This document shows, one piece after another, positions 22,517 to 34,746 of a stretch of DNA of 64,000 bases. Source of the stretch: Cephalopachus bancanus (lineage: Eukaryota; Chordata; Mammalia; Primates; Tarsiidae). The stretch covers positions 2,108,001 to 2,172,000 of the forward strand of contig JAPVLO010000007.1 of assembly GCA_027257055.1 (NCBI GenBank). The letters run 5' to 3'. Made by a program: the position numbers and the translations under genes. The notes beneath the pieces were generated by a model. The model was not told the origin of the DNA. It ran no database searches and saw only the letters and a program-made list of their open reading frames with translations. The number at the start of each line of letters is the position of its first letter. Position 1 is the first letter of the stretch.

Positions 22517-25510
22517 GGACATTCTCTTTGTACTTGTACAAAATTGGACTTAATAACATTGTTGGGTGTTGCACATATTTCAATCTTAAAAATTCAATGC
22601 TTAGTCTTAAATACCAGGGGCTTCTCTAATGTAATTCAGGAATGAAATCAACTAGAACCTTAAGCTGCAGTCAAAGGGCTTGAGTAAACTATTCATGGAG
22701 TCTTCAGTCTATCTTCATTCAGTCTAACTCTTTGACCTTTGATCTAGATTCAGTGCCCTGAGTTAATTAGGAAACAACTCCAATTAAACACAGAAGAAGG
22801 TAATATGCAGGTTTTTCCCCTTAAGTCTAGTGATTTCTATTGCCTAGCAAAACACAGTTCAGGCAAGAGAAATTCAGAGCAGATTTTTCTGACATAGCTG
22901 GAGTCCCACCATGCTGTATTTCTTGAGCTGACAAAAATAATCACACCATATTTCATGACTGCTATGCCTAGCATCTGCCAACATCTATATTTCTATTTTA
23001 ACTTAAATGCCACACAGACATCTAAGGTTTTCTTCCAGCTTCAGTCAAAGGCAATTTGACAATATCCATTCTTTGTGAAAATGTTGTACTTACTTCCAAA
23101 TACTTAAATAGAGAAATGAACATATAAGGGAAAAATGAGTGTGGTGTTAGATTCAGTAGTCTCTAATTCATGCTGTTTCAATGGGTGGATCTATAATGTC
23201 AGTGGCAAATGCACAAAATCCGACTAGTTATTAATTTCTTTGGCTATGCTTTAAAGAAACTCTGATATGTTCTTGGCCAAACTATTCTCATTCCTTCACA
23301 GTTTATCTCCTTTGACAAAGACAGCCTCCTGGGGCAATTAGAAAACAACCTCCAACTAAGCTCAGAAGTAGTTAGCAAACAGGTGTTTCTTCTTAATACT
23401 AATGATGTGTATTGCCAATGGAGCCTTCAAATATACAAACCATATTTCCATAAAGAACTCTCTTCTTTCCTCTCAGCTTTTCCTGGATAAATTACTTTTC
23501 TTTGAATTTTTAAAAATTCACGTAACAAGTAGTTTGGGGTTTCACTTATAAACATCTGTGAAACAATGCAATGTGTAGACATAAATGCTATGGGTTCCTA
23601 AACTAATTCCATAAGTGAGATAATATAAATCCTTAAGCTGCAGTTAGACTAAATGGCATTACTTTTTAACTCTTCATGAAGCCTTGGGCCAATCATCATT
23701 CCTTCTGTCTTTTTCAAATTGACCTAGATTCAGCCTACTGAGGTAATTAGGAAACAGCTCCCAAATAAGCCCAGAAGTAGGTAATAAGTATGTTTTTCTC
23801 CTAAAGCCTAGTGAGCTCAATTGCCTAGTGCAGTACATTTGTGGCAAGGGAACTCAAGAGCATATTTTAGATTTTGCTTGAGTCAAACCATGCCTTGTTC
23901 TCCAAGGCACCAAATGTGACACCACAATCCATTATGTATTATGCCAAAAGACTTTCAGCTTGCATATTTGTGTTTTCTCTTTAATGTCCCTGGGAACATC
24001 TAAGGTTTTCTTTCAGCTTCCTTAAAAGGCAATTTGGCGATCTTTTCTTTATAAAGGTAATCTACTTATTTACAAATACAGAAATAGTAAAATAAATAAA
24101 TGATAAAGAAATAAAAGTTAAAAGGGCATGGTGTTACACTCATTTATTTTTATGGCAAACTGTTTCAATGGGTGGATCTATCTGCCACTTTTTGGTTACA
24201 AATGAAGGAAAAACTTGGTTAGTTTCCTTATTTTTCTTTTTGCTATGCTTTAAGGAAGTCTGAATATCTGCTATGCCAAACTCTTACCTAGAGTGAGGCT
24301 CACAAATAATGTGGACACCTTCAGTTGATTAGCATCGATGTAGTTTTGTATGTAACTTTGCCACACTTTGATGAATGCACTGTCTATCACTGGGCAACAT
24401 GTCTGTAGGAAAAGAAGAGAAAAACTATGTTTTAAATTATATGTTGCTAAAAGTGCTTCCTTGTGTGAATCTTATGTAATAATTTAAAAATTATATCACC
24501 CAGGATACAACGCATGCTTCCATAAGGAACATTCTCTCCTCATTGCTTCTTTTGAGATAAAGGTAAACTTTTATAAAAACTGACCTAGAAACGTTGTTTG
24601 GGGTTTCACATGTTTCAATTTCTAAAACAATGCAATGTGTAGTCTTCAATTATTAAAGCTTGCCTAAATTAATTCCAGGAGTAAAATTATCTTGGGTTTT
24701 AAGCTTGACTTAAAGGGCATGAGTTTCCAACTCTTCATGAATCCTTGAGCCTATCTCCTTTTCTTCTGAGTTTTTAACCTTTGACATAGATCAGTCTCCA
24801 ATAAAGCCCAGAAATCGGTAGCACTCAGGTGTTTCTTCTTAAGCTTAATGACCCCTGTTACTCAGCAAATCACTCTTCTGACAAGGGAACTCAAGATCAG
24901 CCTTCAGACTTTGATTCCCTCTGCACTTTTTTCTCTAACTGACACAATTGATCACACAGCATTCTGTCATTTATTATGCATAGAATCTTGCAATCTGCAC
25001 ATTTGTGTTTTCTCTGTAACATCTCTGGGAGCATCTAAGGTTTTCTTTCAGCTAGATTCAAAGACAATTTGGCAAACTCCATTCTTTGTTAATGTGTTGT
25101 ACTACTTCCAAATAAATAAATAAATAAAAGGGAGTGATGCCAGACTTAATAGGTTATAATTCAAACTGTTTGAATAGGTGGATCCCTCTGCCATCTTTGG
25201 GTTATTGAATGAAGAAAACCTTGGCTCTTTTCAATTTTTTTAATCCTCCCTATTCTGTAAAGTTACTCTGATACCTACTCTGCCAAACTCTTATCTAGAG
25301 TGAAGCCACACTGATAGTTTGAAGGCCTTAAGCATATGAGCATCAACATAGGATTTTGGGCCACTTTCCCATTCTACTATGAATGCACTAACTACCACTG
25401 GACAACACATTTTTGGGACAAGAGAGAAAACACACATTTTAACTCACCCATTGTTAAAATTACATCCTATTGTGAACCTCATGAAATAATTATAATATTG
25501 TAGACCCAAG
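22517..25510 (+). repeat. Complete higher-order repeat A5-B5-C5
   Basis: A5 is about 22517-23429, B5 about 23430-24503, and C5 about 24504-25510. This 2.99-kb trimer is the longest stretch without an insertion and the best reference copy of the A-B-C repeat. Within A, the 'cttggccaaact' segment jumps ahead to 'attccttcacag', and then 'attgccag..gagc' rejoins the unit start. This second partial copy of the 'gaggcaattagaaaacagcc' block is a fixed feature of the A-to-B step. Confidence 0.85.
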
Positions 25511-26716
25511 GATACAAACAATGTTATCATAAAGGACTGTATTCTCACCTCATAACTTGCAAAGAAAGAAGAAATTTTTGTACTTGTACAAAAAAGGACT
25601 TAGAGACTTTGTTTGAGGTTTTACATATTTCAATCTCTGAAACAATGCAAGGTGTAGTCTTAAATACTATGGGCTTGCCTAATTTAATTCAGGAATAAAA
25701 TAAACTGGAGCCTTAAGCTACAGTTAAATGGCTTGAATTTTTAACTATTAATTGAACCTTCAACCTATCTTTGTTCATTCTGACTTTTTGACTTTTGACC
25801 CAGATTCATTTTTCTGAGATAATTAGGAAATAGCCTCTAATTAGACACAGAAGAAGGTAACACACAGGTGTTTCCCCTTAAATTCAATGTTCTCTATTGT
25901 CCAGCAAAACACTCTTTGGGCAAGAGAAACACAGAGCAGGTTTTTTGACTTAGCTGAAGTCCCATGACACTGTATTTCCTGAGCTGACAAAAAATAATCA
26001 AGCCACATTCAATCATTATAATGCCTAGCATCTGCCAACAAGCACGTTTTTGTTTTCACTTAAATGCCACTTGGAACATCTAAGGTTTGCTTCCAGACTC
26101 AAAGGCAATTGGCAATCTCCATTCTTTGTGAAAGTGTTGTACTTACTTCCAAATACATAAATAGATAAATAAATAGAAAAAGGAAAAGTGAGTGTTGTGT
26201 TAGATTCAGTAGACTATAATTCAGACTGTAACAATGGGTGGATCCATCCTATCAGTGGCAAAGGCAGAAAAACTTTATGGATTATTAATTATTTATTTGG
26301 CTACACTTAAAAAAAAAGACAACCCTGATTTCTTCTTGTTCAAACTGTTTTCATTCTTTCACAATTTTTCACTTTTGACCAAGATTAAGCCTCCTGAGAC
26401 CATTAGGAAACAAACTCCAATTAACCTCCAGAAGTAGTTCTCACACAAGTGTTTCTTTTTAGTATTAATGTGGTATATTGCCAGCAGAGCACTCTAGCAT
26501 ACAAACCATGTTTCCATAAGGACTCTCTTTTCTCCTCACAGCTTAGCTAGGAGAAGGAATTTTTGTATGTACATTTAAAAAATTGGCCTAGCAACATTGT
26601 TTGGGGTTTCACATAATTCCATCAGAGAAACAAGATAATGTGCAGTCATGAATACTATGAATTTGCCTAAATTAATTCCATAAGCGAAATAATCTAAATT
26701 CTTAAGTTGCTGTTTG
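25511..26716 (+). repeat. Array unit A6 and left part of B6
   Basis: A6 is about 25511-26496. B6 starts at about 26497 and stops at about 26714, where L1 3'-end sequence begins. Confidence 0.8.
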
Positions 26717-27347
26717 TTTTTTTAAAGTTAATAAACATATTTTTAATGTTAAAATTGTGGGGCACAGTTAATGGTTAGGTATACAAATATGTATCATTCA
26801 TGCACCCTTGTTGGTAAGGGGTGTCTCCCCATACCCAGAGAGATATCAAATACCATTAATCCCACCTCCCTTCCCCTCCCTACCCCCCCATATTTTCCCG
26901 CCACTGTCAATCCTTTTCTTAAAGTATTATGATACATATTCAAGGTCCACTATATGAATAAGAACATGTGATACTCCGATGTTTGTTTCTGTGAGAGATC
27001 ACTCTAATTCCATCCAGGTTGCTGTGAAATTCATGATTTTGTTCTTTTTTATAGCTGCATAGTATTCCATTGTGTATATGTACCACATTTTTTTAATCCA
27101 GTCCCCTTTTGTTGGACAGCCTGGTTGGTTCCAGGTTCTTGCTATTGTGAACAATGCTGTGATAAACATACGTGTGCAGGTATCTTTTTTATAGAGTGAT
27201 TTGAGTTCTTCAGGGTATATTCCCAGTAGTGGGATTGCAGAGTCATATGGGAGGTCAATATTTAGAGCTTTTAGGAAACACCATACTGTTTTCCACAGAG
27301 GTTGCACTAATTTGCACTCCCACCAACAATGTAGAAGTGTTCCATTT
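26717..27347 (-). mobile_element. 5'-truncated L1 fragment (L1-b), with loss of flanking array
   Basis: About 630 bp of L1 3' end on the - strand, including the 3' UTR and the last part of ORF2 (26999-27340; 'CTRMFITALFTIARTWNQPG'). The poly-A tail is the T run at about 26,717-26,723 (+ strand). The left flank is mid-B6 but the right flank is mid-C6, so about 1.25 kb of array expected between them is gone. No clear TSD is seen, which fits insertion with target deletion. Confidence 0.88.
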
Positions 27348-27375
27348 TTAAAATGAAAACACAAATGTGCAAGTT
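27348..27375 (-). repeat. 28-bp inverted patch of array sequence at the L1-b junction
   Basis: These 28 bases are the reverse complement of 27510-27537 in the same unit, with one mismatch by eye. They sit exactly between the L1 fragment and direct-orientation C6 sequence. Confidence 0.8.
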
Positions 27376-27576
27376 CCCAGTGAAGCACTCTTTTGAAAAG
27401 GGAACTTGAGCAGGTTTCAGACTTTGCAGGAATTCCACCATGCTTTGTTCTCTGAACTGACACAATGGATCATGTAACATTCCATCATTAATGAAACATA
27501 GTGTCTTGCAACCTGCACATTTGTGTTTTCATTTTAACATCATTGAGAACATCACAGGTTTTCTTTCAGCTTACTT
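27376..27576 (+). repeat. Array unit C6, middle part
   Basis: C-type sequence from 'cccagtgaagcactctttt' up to the solo LTR. The 4 bases before the LTR (27573-27576) are ACTT. Confidence 0.8.
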
Positions 27577-28162
27577 TGTTATGACCGAATTGTGAAAAAG
27601 AGACATACCAGCACTCCAGGTCCCAATCACGAGTCCTTTATTAAGTGTGTGGTCAAGAGTAGGCTCATGCCAGAAGGCTCTTGACACTGAGCGGAATCAG
27701 CAAGAAGATTTTATAGGTAAAATCGGCAAGTGGGTTACATAGCAGGGGGGAGCAAGGGGGTGAGGGAATGAGGAACTAAAAACAATGAGCAACAAAATGT
27801 AGGAACAAATTATAAGGATGTGGTAGGGAAATTTTGCAAGGAATAAATTTTTTTAACAATTTCTTGGTGTAACATCTGGTTTCAGTTAACAAAGCATACA
27901 ATTACATGGAACTTGTGGCTAGGGGATTTTGTAAATGGTCAGCAGGAACAGTAAGCATGATCAGCTCAGGAGAACAAAGCTGGGGGTCTGTGGCCATGGG
28001 AACATTACAGGAATCACACATATACATTGGGAGGTTATTCTTAGGTCAGGCAGGCAGCTAAAATGGAGGATTTAAACAAAATGAAGTTCCTCATGTCAAG
28101 CAGGCCAGCACAGTTATTTCATTAGCTATTTCATTCTTATTAATTATTTCATGATCATTTCA
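27577..28162 (-). mobile_element. Solo LTR related to the ERV1 and ERV2 LTRs
   Basis: 586 bp, starting TGTTATGACC and ending CATTTCA on the + strand, closely similar to the ERV1 LTRs but with an extra ~100 bp (about 27,790-27,885). The flanks are ACTT (27573-27576) and GCTT (28163-28166), a plausible 4-bp TSD with one change. The array unit continues across it ('ttctttcagctt' then 'caattgcaatttgg'). The internal provirus was presumably lost by LTR-LTR recombination. Confidence 0.88.
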
Positions 28163-28631
28163 GCTTCAATTGCAATTTGGCAATCCCCTTCCTTTGTTAA
28201 GGTGTTACACTACTTCCACATAATTAATTAATTAATTAGTTAGATAATTAAATAGATAAGTAGGTAGACAGTTTGGTGTTTGATTCCACAGGTTATATTT
28301 CAAACTGTTTGAATGGGTGGCTCTATCTGCCATCTGCCAGTTTTCAAATGAAAAAAAGCTTTGTTAGGTTTTTTTTTTGCTATCCTGTAAAATTATCCTG
28401 ATATCTTCTTTACCAAACTCTTATCCAAGGTGAAGCTAATATAGAAACCTTAAGAATGTTAGCACTAATGTAGTTTTCCACACGACATTTTCATTCTCAA
28501 AAGAATGCACTGATTAACACTGGGCATCACCTTTCTGGGAAAAGAAGAGAAAAACTACGTGTTAATTGTTTATCATTAAAATTGCTTTCTATTGTGAACC
28601 CCAGGAAATAATCATAACACTCTGCCCCAAG
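28163..28631 (+). repeat. Array unit C6, right part
   Basis: C-type sequence with its marker at about 28,265 ('ccacaggttatatttcaaac'). Includes a short (TTAA)/(ATTAG) simple repeat near 28,219-28,260. Confidence 0.8.
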
Positions 28632-30280
28632 GATACAAAGCATGTCTCCTTAAGGGCCTGTGTTGTCTCCTAATAACTTGCATAGAAAGAAGGAACTTCT
28701 TTTTGTACTTGTACAAAAATGAAATTAGTGACTTTGAGAATTCACATATTTTGAACACTGAAAAAATGCAATATGTAGTCTTAAATACTGTGGGCTTGCC
28801 TAATGTAATTCATGGATGGAACAAACTAGAGCTTTAAGCTTCAGTTAAAGAGATTGAGATTTTTACTATTCATGGAGTCTTCTGCCTATCTTCTTTCATT
28901 CTGACACTTTGACCTTTGATCTTGGTTTAGTTTCCTGAAGTATTTAGGAAACAGCCTCCAATTAAGCACAGATATAGGTAACACAGAGGTGTTTCCCTTT
29001 AAGCCTAATGTTTCTATTGCCCAGCGAAGCATTCTTTAAGCTAGACAAATCCAGAACAGTTTTATTGACTTAACTGGAGTTCCACCACACTGAATTCTCT
29101 GACCTGGCAAAATGATCACTCCATAGTTCATGATTATTATGCCTAGAATCTGCAAGCATTCATGTTTGCATGTTCACTTAAATGCCACAGAGAACATCTA
29201 AGATTTTCTTCCAGATTCAGTCAAAGGCAATTTGACAATCTCCATTCTTTGCAAAAGTGTTGTACTTTCCTCCACATACATAAATAGATAAATAAATAGA
29301 TAACGGTAAAATGAGTGTGGTGTTTGACTCACTAAGCTATAATTCAGACTGTTTCAATGCATGGATCCATTCTCTCAGTGGTGCATGCAGATAAATCTTG
29401 TTAGTTAATTTCAATTTTTTGGCTACTTTATTAAAACTCTGATATCTTTTTGGCCTAATTATTTTCATTTCTTCAAAGCTTTTTACCTTTTCCAAGACTC
29501 AGCCTTCTGAGGCAATTAGGAAACAGTCTCCAATTAAGCCCAGAAGGAGAGAGCACACAGGTGTTTCTCCTTAATGTTAATTACATATATTGCCAGTGGA
29601 GCACTCTAGTATACAAGCCATGTTCTCATAAGAGACTCTGTTCTCTCCTTGCAGCTTTTCTAGGAGAAGGAACTTTTCTTTATTCTTTTAAACTTTGACC
29701 AATCAACTTTGTTTGGTGTTATGTATGTGTAGTCATAAATACTATGGATTTTCCTAAATTTATTCCATAAGTGAAATGATCTGAATCCTTAAGCTGCAGT
29801 TAGAGGAATGGGTATGAATTTTAACTCTTCTTGGGGCTTTGAGGCAATCTTCCTTCTGTCTTTCTCACCTTGACCTAGAGTCAGTCTCCTGAGGTAGTTA
29901 GGAAACAGCCTCCAACTAAGCCCAGAAGTAGGGAACACACAGATGTTTCTCCTCAAGTCTATGAACTCAACTGCCTAGTGCAGTACTCTTTGACAAGAGA
30001 ACTCAAGATCATTTTGTAGACTTAAATGAGTTCAACCATGCTTTATTTTCTGAACAGGCACCAATGCACACATCCTATTCTGCTGTGTATTATGTCAAAA
30101 GACTTCGAACATGCACGTTTTTGTTTTGTACTTAACGTCACGGGGAACACAGAAGGATATCTTACAAGTTCCTTTAAGGGCAATTTGGCAATCTTTCTTC
30201 TTTGTAAAAGTAATTTACTTCCAAATACATAACTAGTTAAATAAGTAAATAAATGAGCAAATAAATAAAAAGACAAAAGT
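28632..30280 (+). repeat. Array units A7 and B7, last forward units
   Basis: A7 is about 28632-29608. B7 starts at about 29609 and breaks off near 30,275-30,282, just before its marker. The next sequence is an inverted B unit. Confidence 0.8.
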
Positions 30281-30300
30281 GGCATGTTGGAAGTCTTTTG
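30100..30300. repeat. Head-to-head inversion point of the array
   Basis: The left B unit contains 'caaaagacttcgaacatgca' at 30097-30116. Its reverse complement ('tgttggaagtcttttg') lies at 30285-30300. Sequence to the left continues on the + strand and sequence to the right on the - strand. The ~170 bases between belong to the left B unit only, so they form the spacer of a large imperfect palindrome with B-type arms. Confidence 0.85.
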
Positions 30301-31790
30301 GCATAATGCATAAAAGTATGTGGTGTGATAATTGGTGCCAGTTCAAAGAAAGAAGCATGGTTGGAATCAAGCAAAGTGTAAAACATGCTCTTGAGTTCCC
30401 TTGGCACAAAAGTACTACACTAGGCAATTAAGCTCAAGGTTTAAAGAAAAACACTTGAGTACTACTTACTTCTGGGCTTAGTTGGAAACTCTTTTCTAAT
30501 TACCTCAAGAAGCTGAATCTAGGTCAAAGGTGAAAAAGGCAGAAGGAACAAAGTTTGTCTCAGTGCTTCACGAAGAGTTAAAAACTCATGCCTTTTTACT
30601 ATTACTGAAGTTAAGGAACTGAGTTATTTCACTCATGGAATTAATTCAGGCAAACCCATAGTATTTATGATTACACATTGCATTCTTTCATGGGTGGAAA
30701 TATGTGAAATCCCAACCAAAGTTGCTAGGTCAATTTTTTTGTTATAACAAATGTCCTTCTCCTAGAAAAGCTGTAAGGAGGGACGAGAGTTCCTCATGGA
30801 ACCATGGTTTGCTTACTAGAGGACTCTGCTGGCAATATATATCATTATATTAAAAGAATCATCTGTGTGAAACTACTTCTGGGCTTAATTACAAGCGGTT
30901 CTCTAGCTGCCTAAGGAAGCTGAGTCTTGGTCAAATGTGAAAAACTCTGAAGGAATGAAAAAAATGGGCCCAGAAGATATCAGAGACTCTTTAAAGCATA
31001 GCTTAAAAAAAGTACACTTATTAGATTTTACTCCATTTGCCACTGACAGGATATATCCACCCATCAAAACAGTCTGAATTATACCCTACTGAGGCTAACG
31101 CCACACTCATTTTTTTCCTTATCTATTTTTTATCTATTAATGTATGTAGAAGAAAGTACAACAATTTCACAAATAATGAAGATTTCCAAATTACTTTTGA
31201 CTGAAACTGAAAGAAAACCTCAGATGTTCTCTTTGGCATTTAAGTGAAAACAAAAATGTGCATGTTGGCCAATGCTAGTCATAATAATTATGAAATATGG
31301 TGTGATCATTTTTGTCAGCTCAGGGAATAGAGTATGGTGGGATTACAGCTAAGTCAAAAACTCTGCTCTGGAATTGTTTGGCTAGAAGAGTGCTTTGATG
31401 GGCAATAGAGATCATTAGGTTAAAAGGAAAAAACCTGAATTTTACCTTCTTCTGTGCTTAACTGGAGACTGTTTCCTAATTACCTCAGGAAACTGAAACT
31501 AGGTCAAAAGTCAAAGAGTCAGAATGAACGTGATAGGCTGAATAATCTTTGTATAGTGAAAAATTGAAGCCCTTTAAGTGCAGTTTATGAATCTACTTTA
31601 TTTCATTCCTGAATTAAACTAGGCAAGCCCATAGTATTTAAGGCAACACATTACATTGTTTCAAAGAAAGAAATACGTGAAATCCCAAAGTCACTAAGGT
31701 CATTTTTGTAAAAGTACAAAGAGAAGGTCCTTCTTCCTATGGAAGTAATGAGGAGAGAACACAGTCCCTGATGAAAACGTGATTTCCAAC
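30283..31790 (-). repeat. Inverted units B8 (partial) and A8
   Basis: B8 is about 30283-30818 and A8 about 30819-31790. The A8 marker lies at about 31,095 ('gaggctaacgccacactcat' as seen on the + strand). Confidence 0.8.
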
Positions 31791-34746
31791 CTTGGGGCTA
31801 GAGTGTTATGATTATTTCATAGGGTTCACAATTGCAGGCAATTTTAACAACATACAAGTTAAAATGCTTAAGGCCTTCTTTATTTGTGTAGCTTCACTCT
31901 AGATAAGAGTTTGGCAAAGCAGAAAAGAATAATTATACAAGATAGCAAGGGAAAAAAATTAAAGAAACCCAGGGTTTTCTTCTTTGAAAACTGACAAGTG
32001 ACAGGTGGATACACCCATTCAAATAGTTTGAAGTATAATCTTTTAATTCTAACACCACACACATTTTTCATTTCATTTATTTATTTATAAATTTATGTAT
32101 TTTGAAATAATACAACACTTTAACCATAAAGGAGATTGCCAAAATTACTTTGAATCAAGCTAAAAGAAACCCTTAGATGTTCTCTGTAATGTTAAAGAGA
32201 AAACACAGACGTGCAGGTTGCAAGACTTTATGCATAATAAATGATAGAATGATGTGTGATCAATTGTGTCAGTTCAGAGAACAAACGATAGTGGGACTCC
32301 AGCAAAGTCTGAAACATGCTCTGGAGTTTCCTTGTCAAAAGAGTGATTCACTGGACAACAGGGATCACAAGGTTTAAGGAGTAACACCTGAGTGATACTT
32401 ATTTCTGGGCTTATTTGGAGGCTGCTTCCTAATTACCACGGGAGGCCGATCTAGTTCAAAGGTTAAAATCTCAGAAGGAGAGAAGATAGGCTCAGGGTTT
32501 CATGAAGTGTTAAAAACTCTTGCTCTTTAGTCCAACTGCAGCTTAAAGCACACGATAATTGCACTCTTGGAGTTCATTTAGGCAAGACCAAATAAGTTAA
32601 GACTTCACACTGCAATGTAAAATATGTGAAACCTCAAAACTTTGATATTTTAGGTTTTGTATAAGTACAAAAAATACCCTTCTTAGAGAAGCTATGAGGA
32701 GAGAACACAGTCCCTTATGGAAAAATGGGCTGTATCTGGGAAAATAGGATATTAAAATTATTTCGTGGGGTTCACAAAAGGAAGGAAGCACATTTAGCAA
32801 TATGTAATTTAAAGCATAGTTTTTTTCTTCATTTCCCTGAGACATGTTGCCCAGCAGTAAACAGTGCATTCATCGGAATGTGGTAAAGTTGCATTTTAAG
32901 CTATGTTGACACTAAGTAGCTGAGGGCCTCCACATTATCTGTGTAGCTTCACTCTAGGTAAGAGTTTGGCATAGTAGATATTTGGATTTCTTTAAAGCAC
33001 ATCAAGAAAAAAATAAATAAAATAAATAGATTTTGTCTTCATTTGTCACCAACAGGTGATAGATGGATCTGAACACTCAAACATTTTGCTGTATTAAACA
33101 ATGTCTAATATTGCACACTTTTTAAATTTTATGTATTTATTCAATTTTTTATGCATTGGAAGTAAGTGAATTACTGTTTCTAAGGAAGAAGATTGCCAAA
33201 CTGCCTTTGAAGGAAGCTGTAAGAAAAACTTCTATGTACCCAATGATGTTAAAGAAAAAGCACAAGCATAATGTGGAAGTATTTTTGCATACTACATATT
33301 GGTATGTGGTGTGATAATTTGTACCAGTTCAGAGAACAATAAAGCACAGTCTAAAACAATCTCTTGTGTTCCCTTGCCACAAAAATTCTACACTAGGCAA
33401 TTTAACTCATTAGGCTTAAAGAGAAACAACTGCATGTTACCTACTTCTGTGCTTAGTTGGAGGTTCTTTCCTAATTAATTCAGGAAGATAAATCTAGGTC
33501 AAAAATGGCAATGACAGAAGGAATGAGGATGGTCTCAAGACTCCATGAAGAGATAAAAACTCATGCCTTTTAATATCACTTCAGTTAAGGGTTTAGATTG
33601 TTTCACTCATGGAATTAATTCAGGCAAACCCATAGTATTTATGACTACACACTGCATTCTTTCAGGGATGGAAATATGTGAAACCCCAAAATTGCTAGGT
33701 CAATTTTTTTAAAGTACAAAAAATATTTCCTTCTCCTAGAAAAGCTGTGAGGAGAGAAGAGAGTCTCTTAGGAATCATTGTTTGTCTACTGGAAGGCTCC
33801 ACTGACAATATATATCATTAGTATTAAAAAGAATCCTGTGTGGCAACTAACACTGGGCTTAATTGCAGACTGTTTCCTAGCAACCTCAGGAGGCTGGATC
33901 TTGATGAAAAACTCTGAAGGAATGAAAAGAGTTTTGTCAAGGAGATATCAGAGATTCCTTAAAGCGTAGCCAAAAAAATAAATAATTACATTACCAAATT
34001 TTTCTGTATTTGCTGCTGACAGAATGGATCCACCCATTTAAACAGTCTGAATTATAGCCTACTGAGTCTAACAGCACACCCATTTTCCTCTTATCTATTT
34101 ATATATCAATTAATGTACCTGGAAGAAAGTACATCAATTTCACACAAAATGAAGATTGCCAAATTGAATTTGACTGAACCAGGAAGAAAACCTTAGATGT
34201 TTCCAGTGGCTTTCAATTAAAAACACAAGCATGCATGTTGGCAGATGCTAGGCGTAACATTCATGAAATATGGTGTGATCATTTTTGTCAGCTCAGGGAA
34301 TACTGCATGGTGGGACTCCAGCTAATTCAAAAAACTTACCCTGGAATTCTTTTGCTGGGTAGTAGAGATAATCAGATTTAAGGGGAAACACCTGCATAGT
34401 GCCTTCTTCTGTGCTTAATTTGAAGCTGTTTCCTAATTACCTCAGGAAACAGAAACTAGGTCAAAGGTCAAAGAATCAGAATGAACAAAGATAGGCTGAA
34501 GCATCCATGGATAGTTAAAAACTCAGACTCTTTAACTGCAGCTTAAGACTCTACTTTATTTAATTACTGAATTAGATTAGGCAAGCCATAGTATTTAAGG
34601 CAACACCTGGCATTGTTTCAGAGATCAAAATATGTGAAACTCCAAGTCACTAAGTTCATTTTTGCAAAAGTACAAAGAAAATGTCCTTCTGTCTATGGAA
34701 GTTATGAGGAGAGAATACAGTCCTTTATGAAAACATGCTTTCTATC
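31791..34746 (-). repeat. Inverted higher-order repeat C8-B9-A9
   Basis: C8 is about 31791-32736, B9 about 32737-33789, and A9 about 33790-34746, together 2.96 kb and without insertions. This is the cleanest trimer of the inverted arm. Confidence 0.8.

Larger units (their letters stand above)
1..30280 (+). repeat. Forward arm of a ~1-kb-unit tandem array with A-B-C higher-order structure
   Basis: The same ~1-kb AT-rich sequence recurs head-to-tail across this arm, interrupted only by retroelements. Three diverged versions can be told apart at a marker near the middle of each unit: A reads 'cagtagtctgtaattcat', B reads like 'catttatttatatggcaaac', and C reads 'caataggttataattcaaac'. The markers fall at about 768(A), 1777(B), 7893(A), 8627(B), 9697(C), 10770(A), 11733(B), 19120(C), 20170(A), 21085(B), 22138(C), 23135(A), 24125(B), 25128(C), 26190(A), 28265(C) and 29310(A). 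Each unit also holds an A-rich AAAT-type microsatellite just before the marker. No conserved reading frame runs through the units. I do not recognise the family. Confidence 0.9.
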
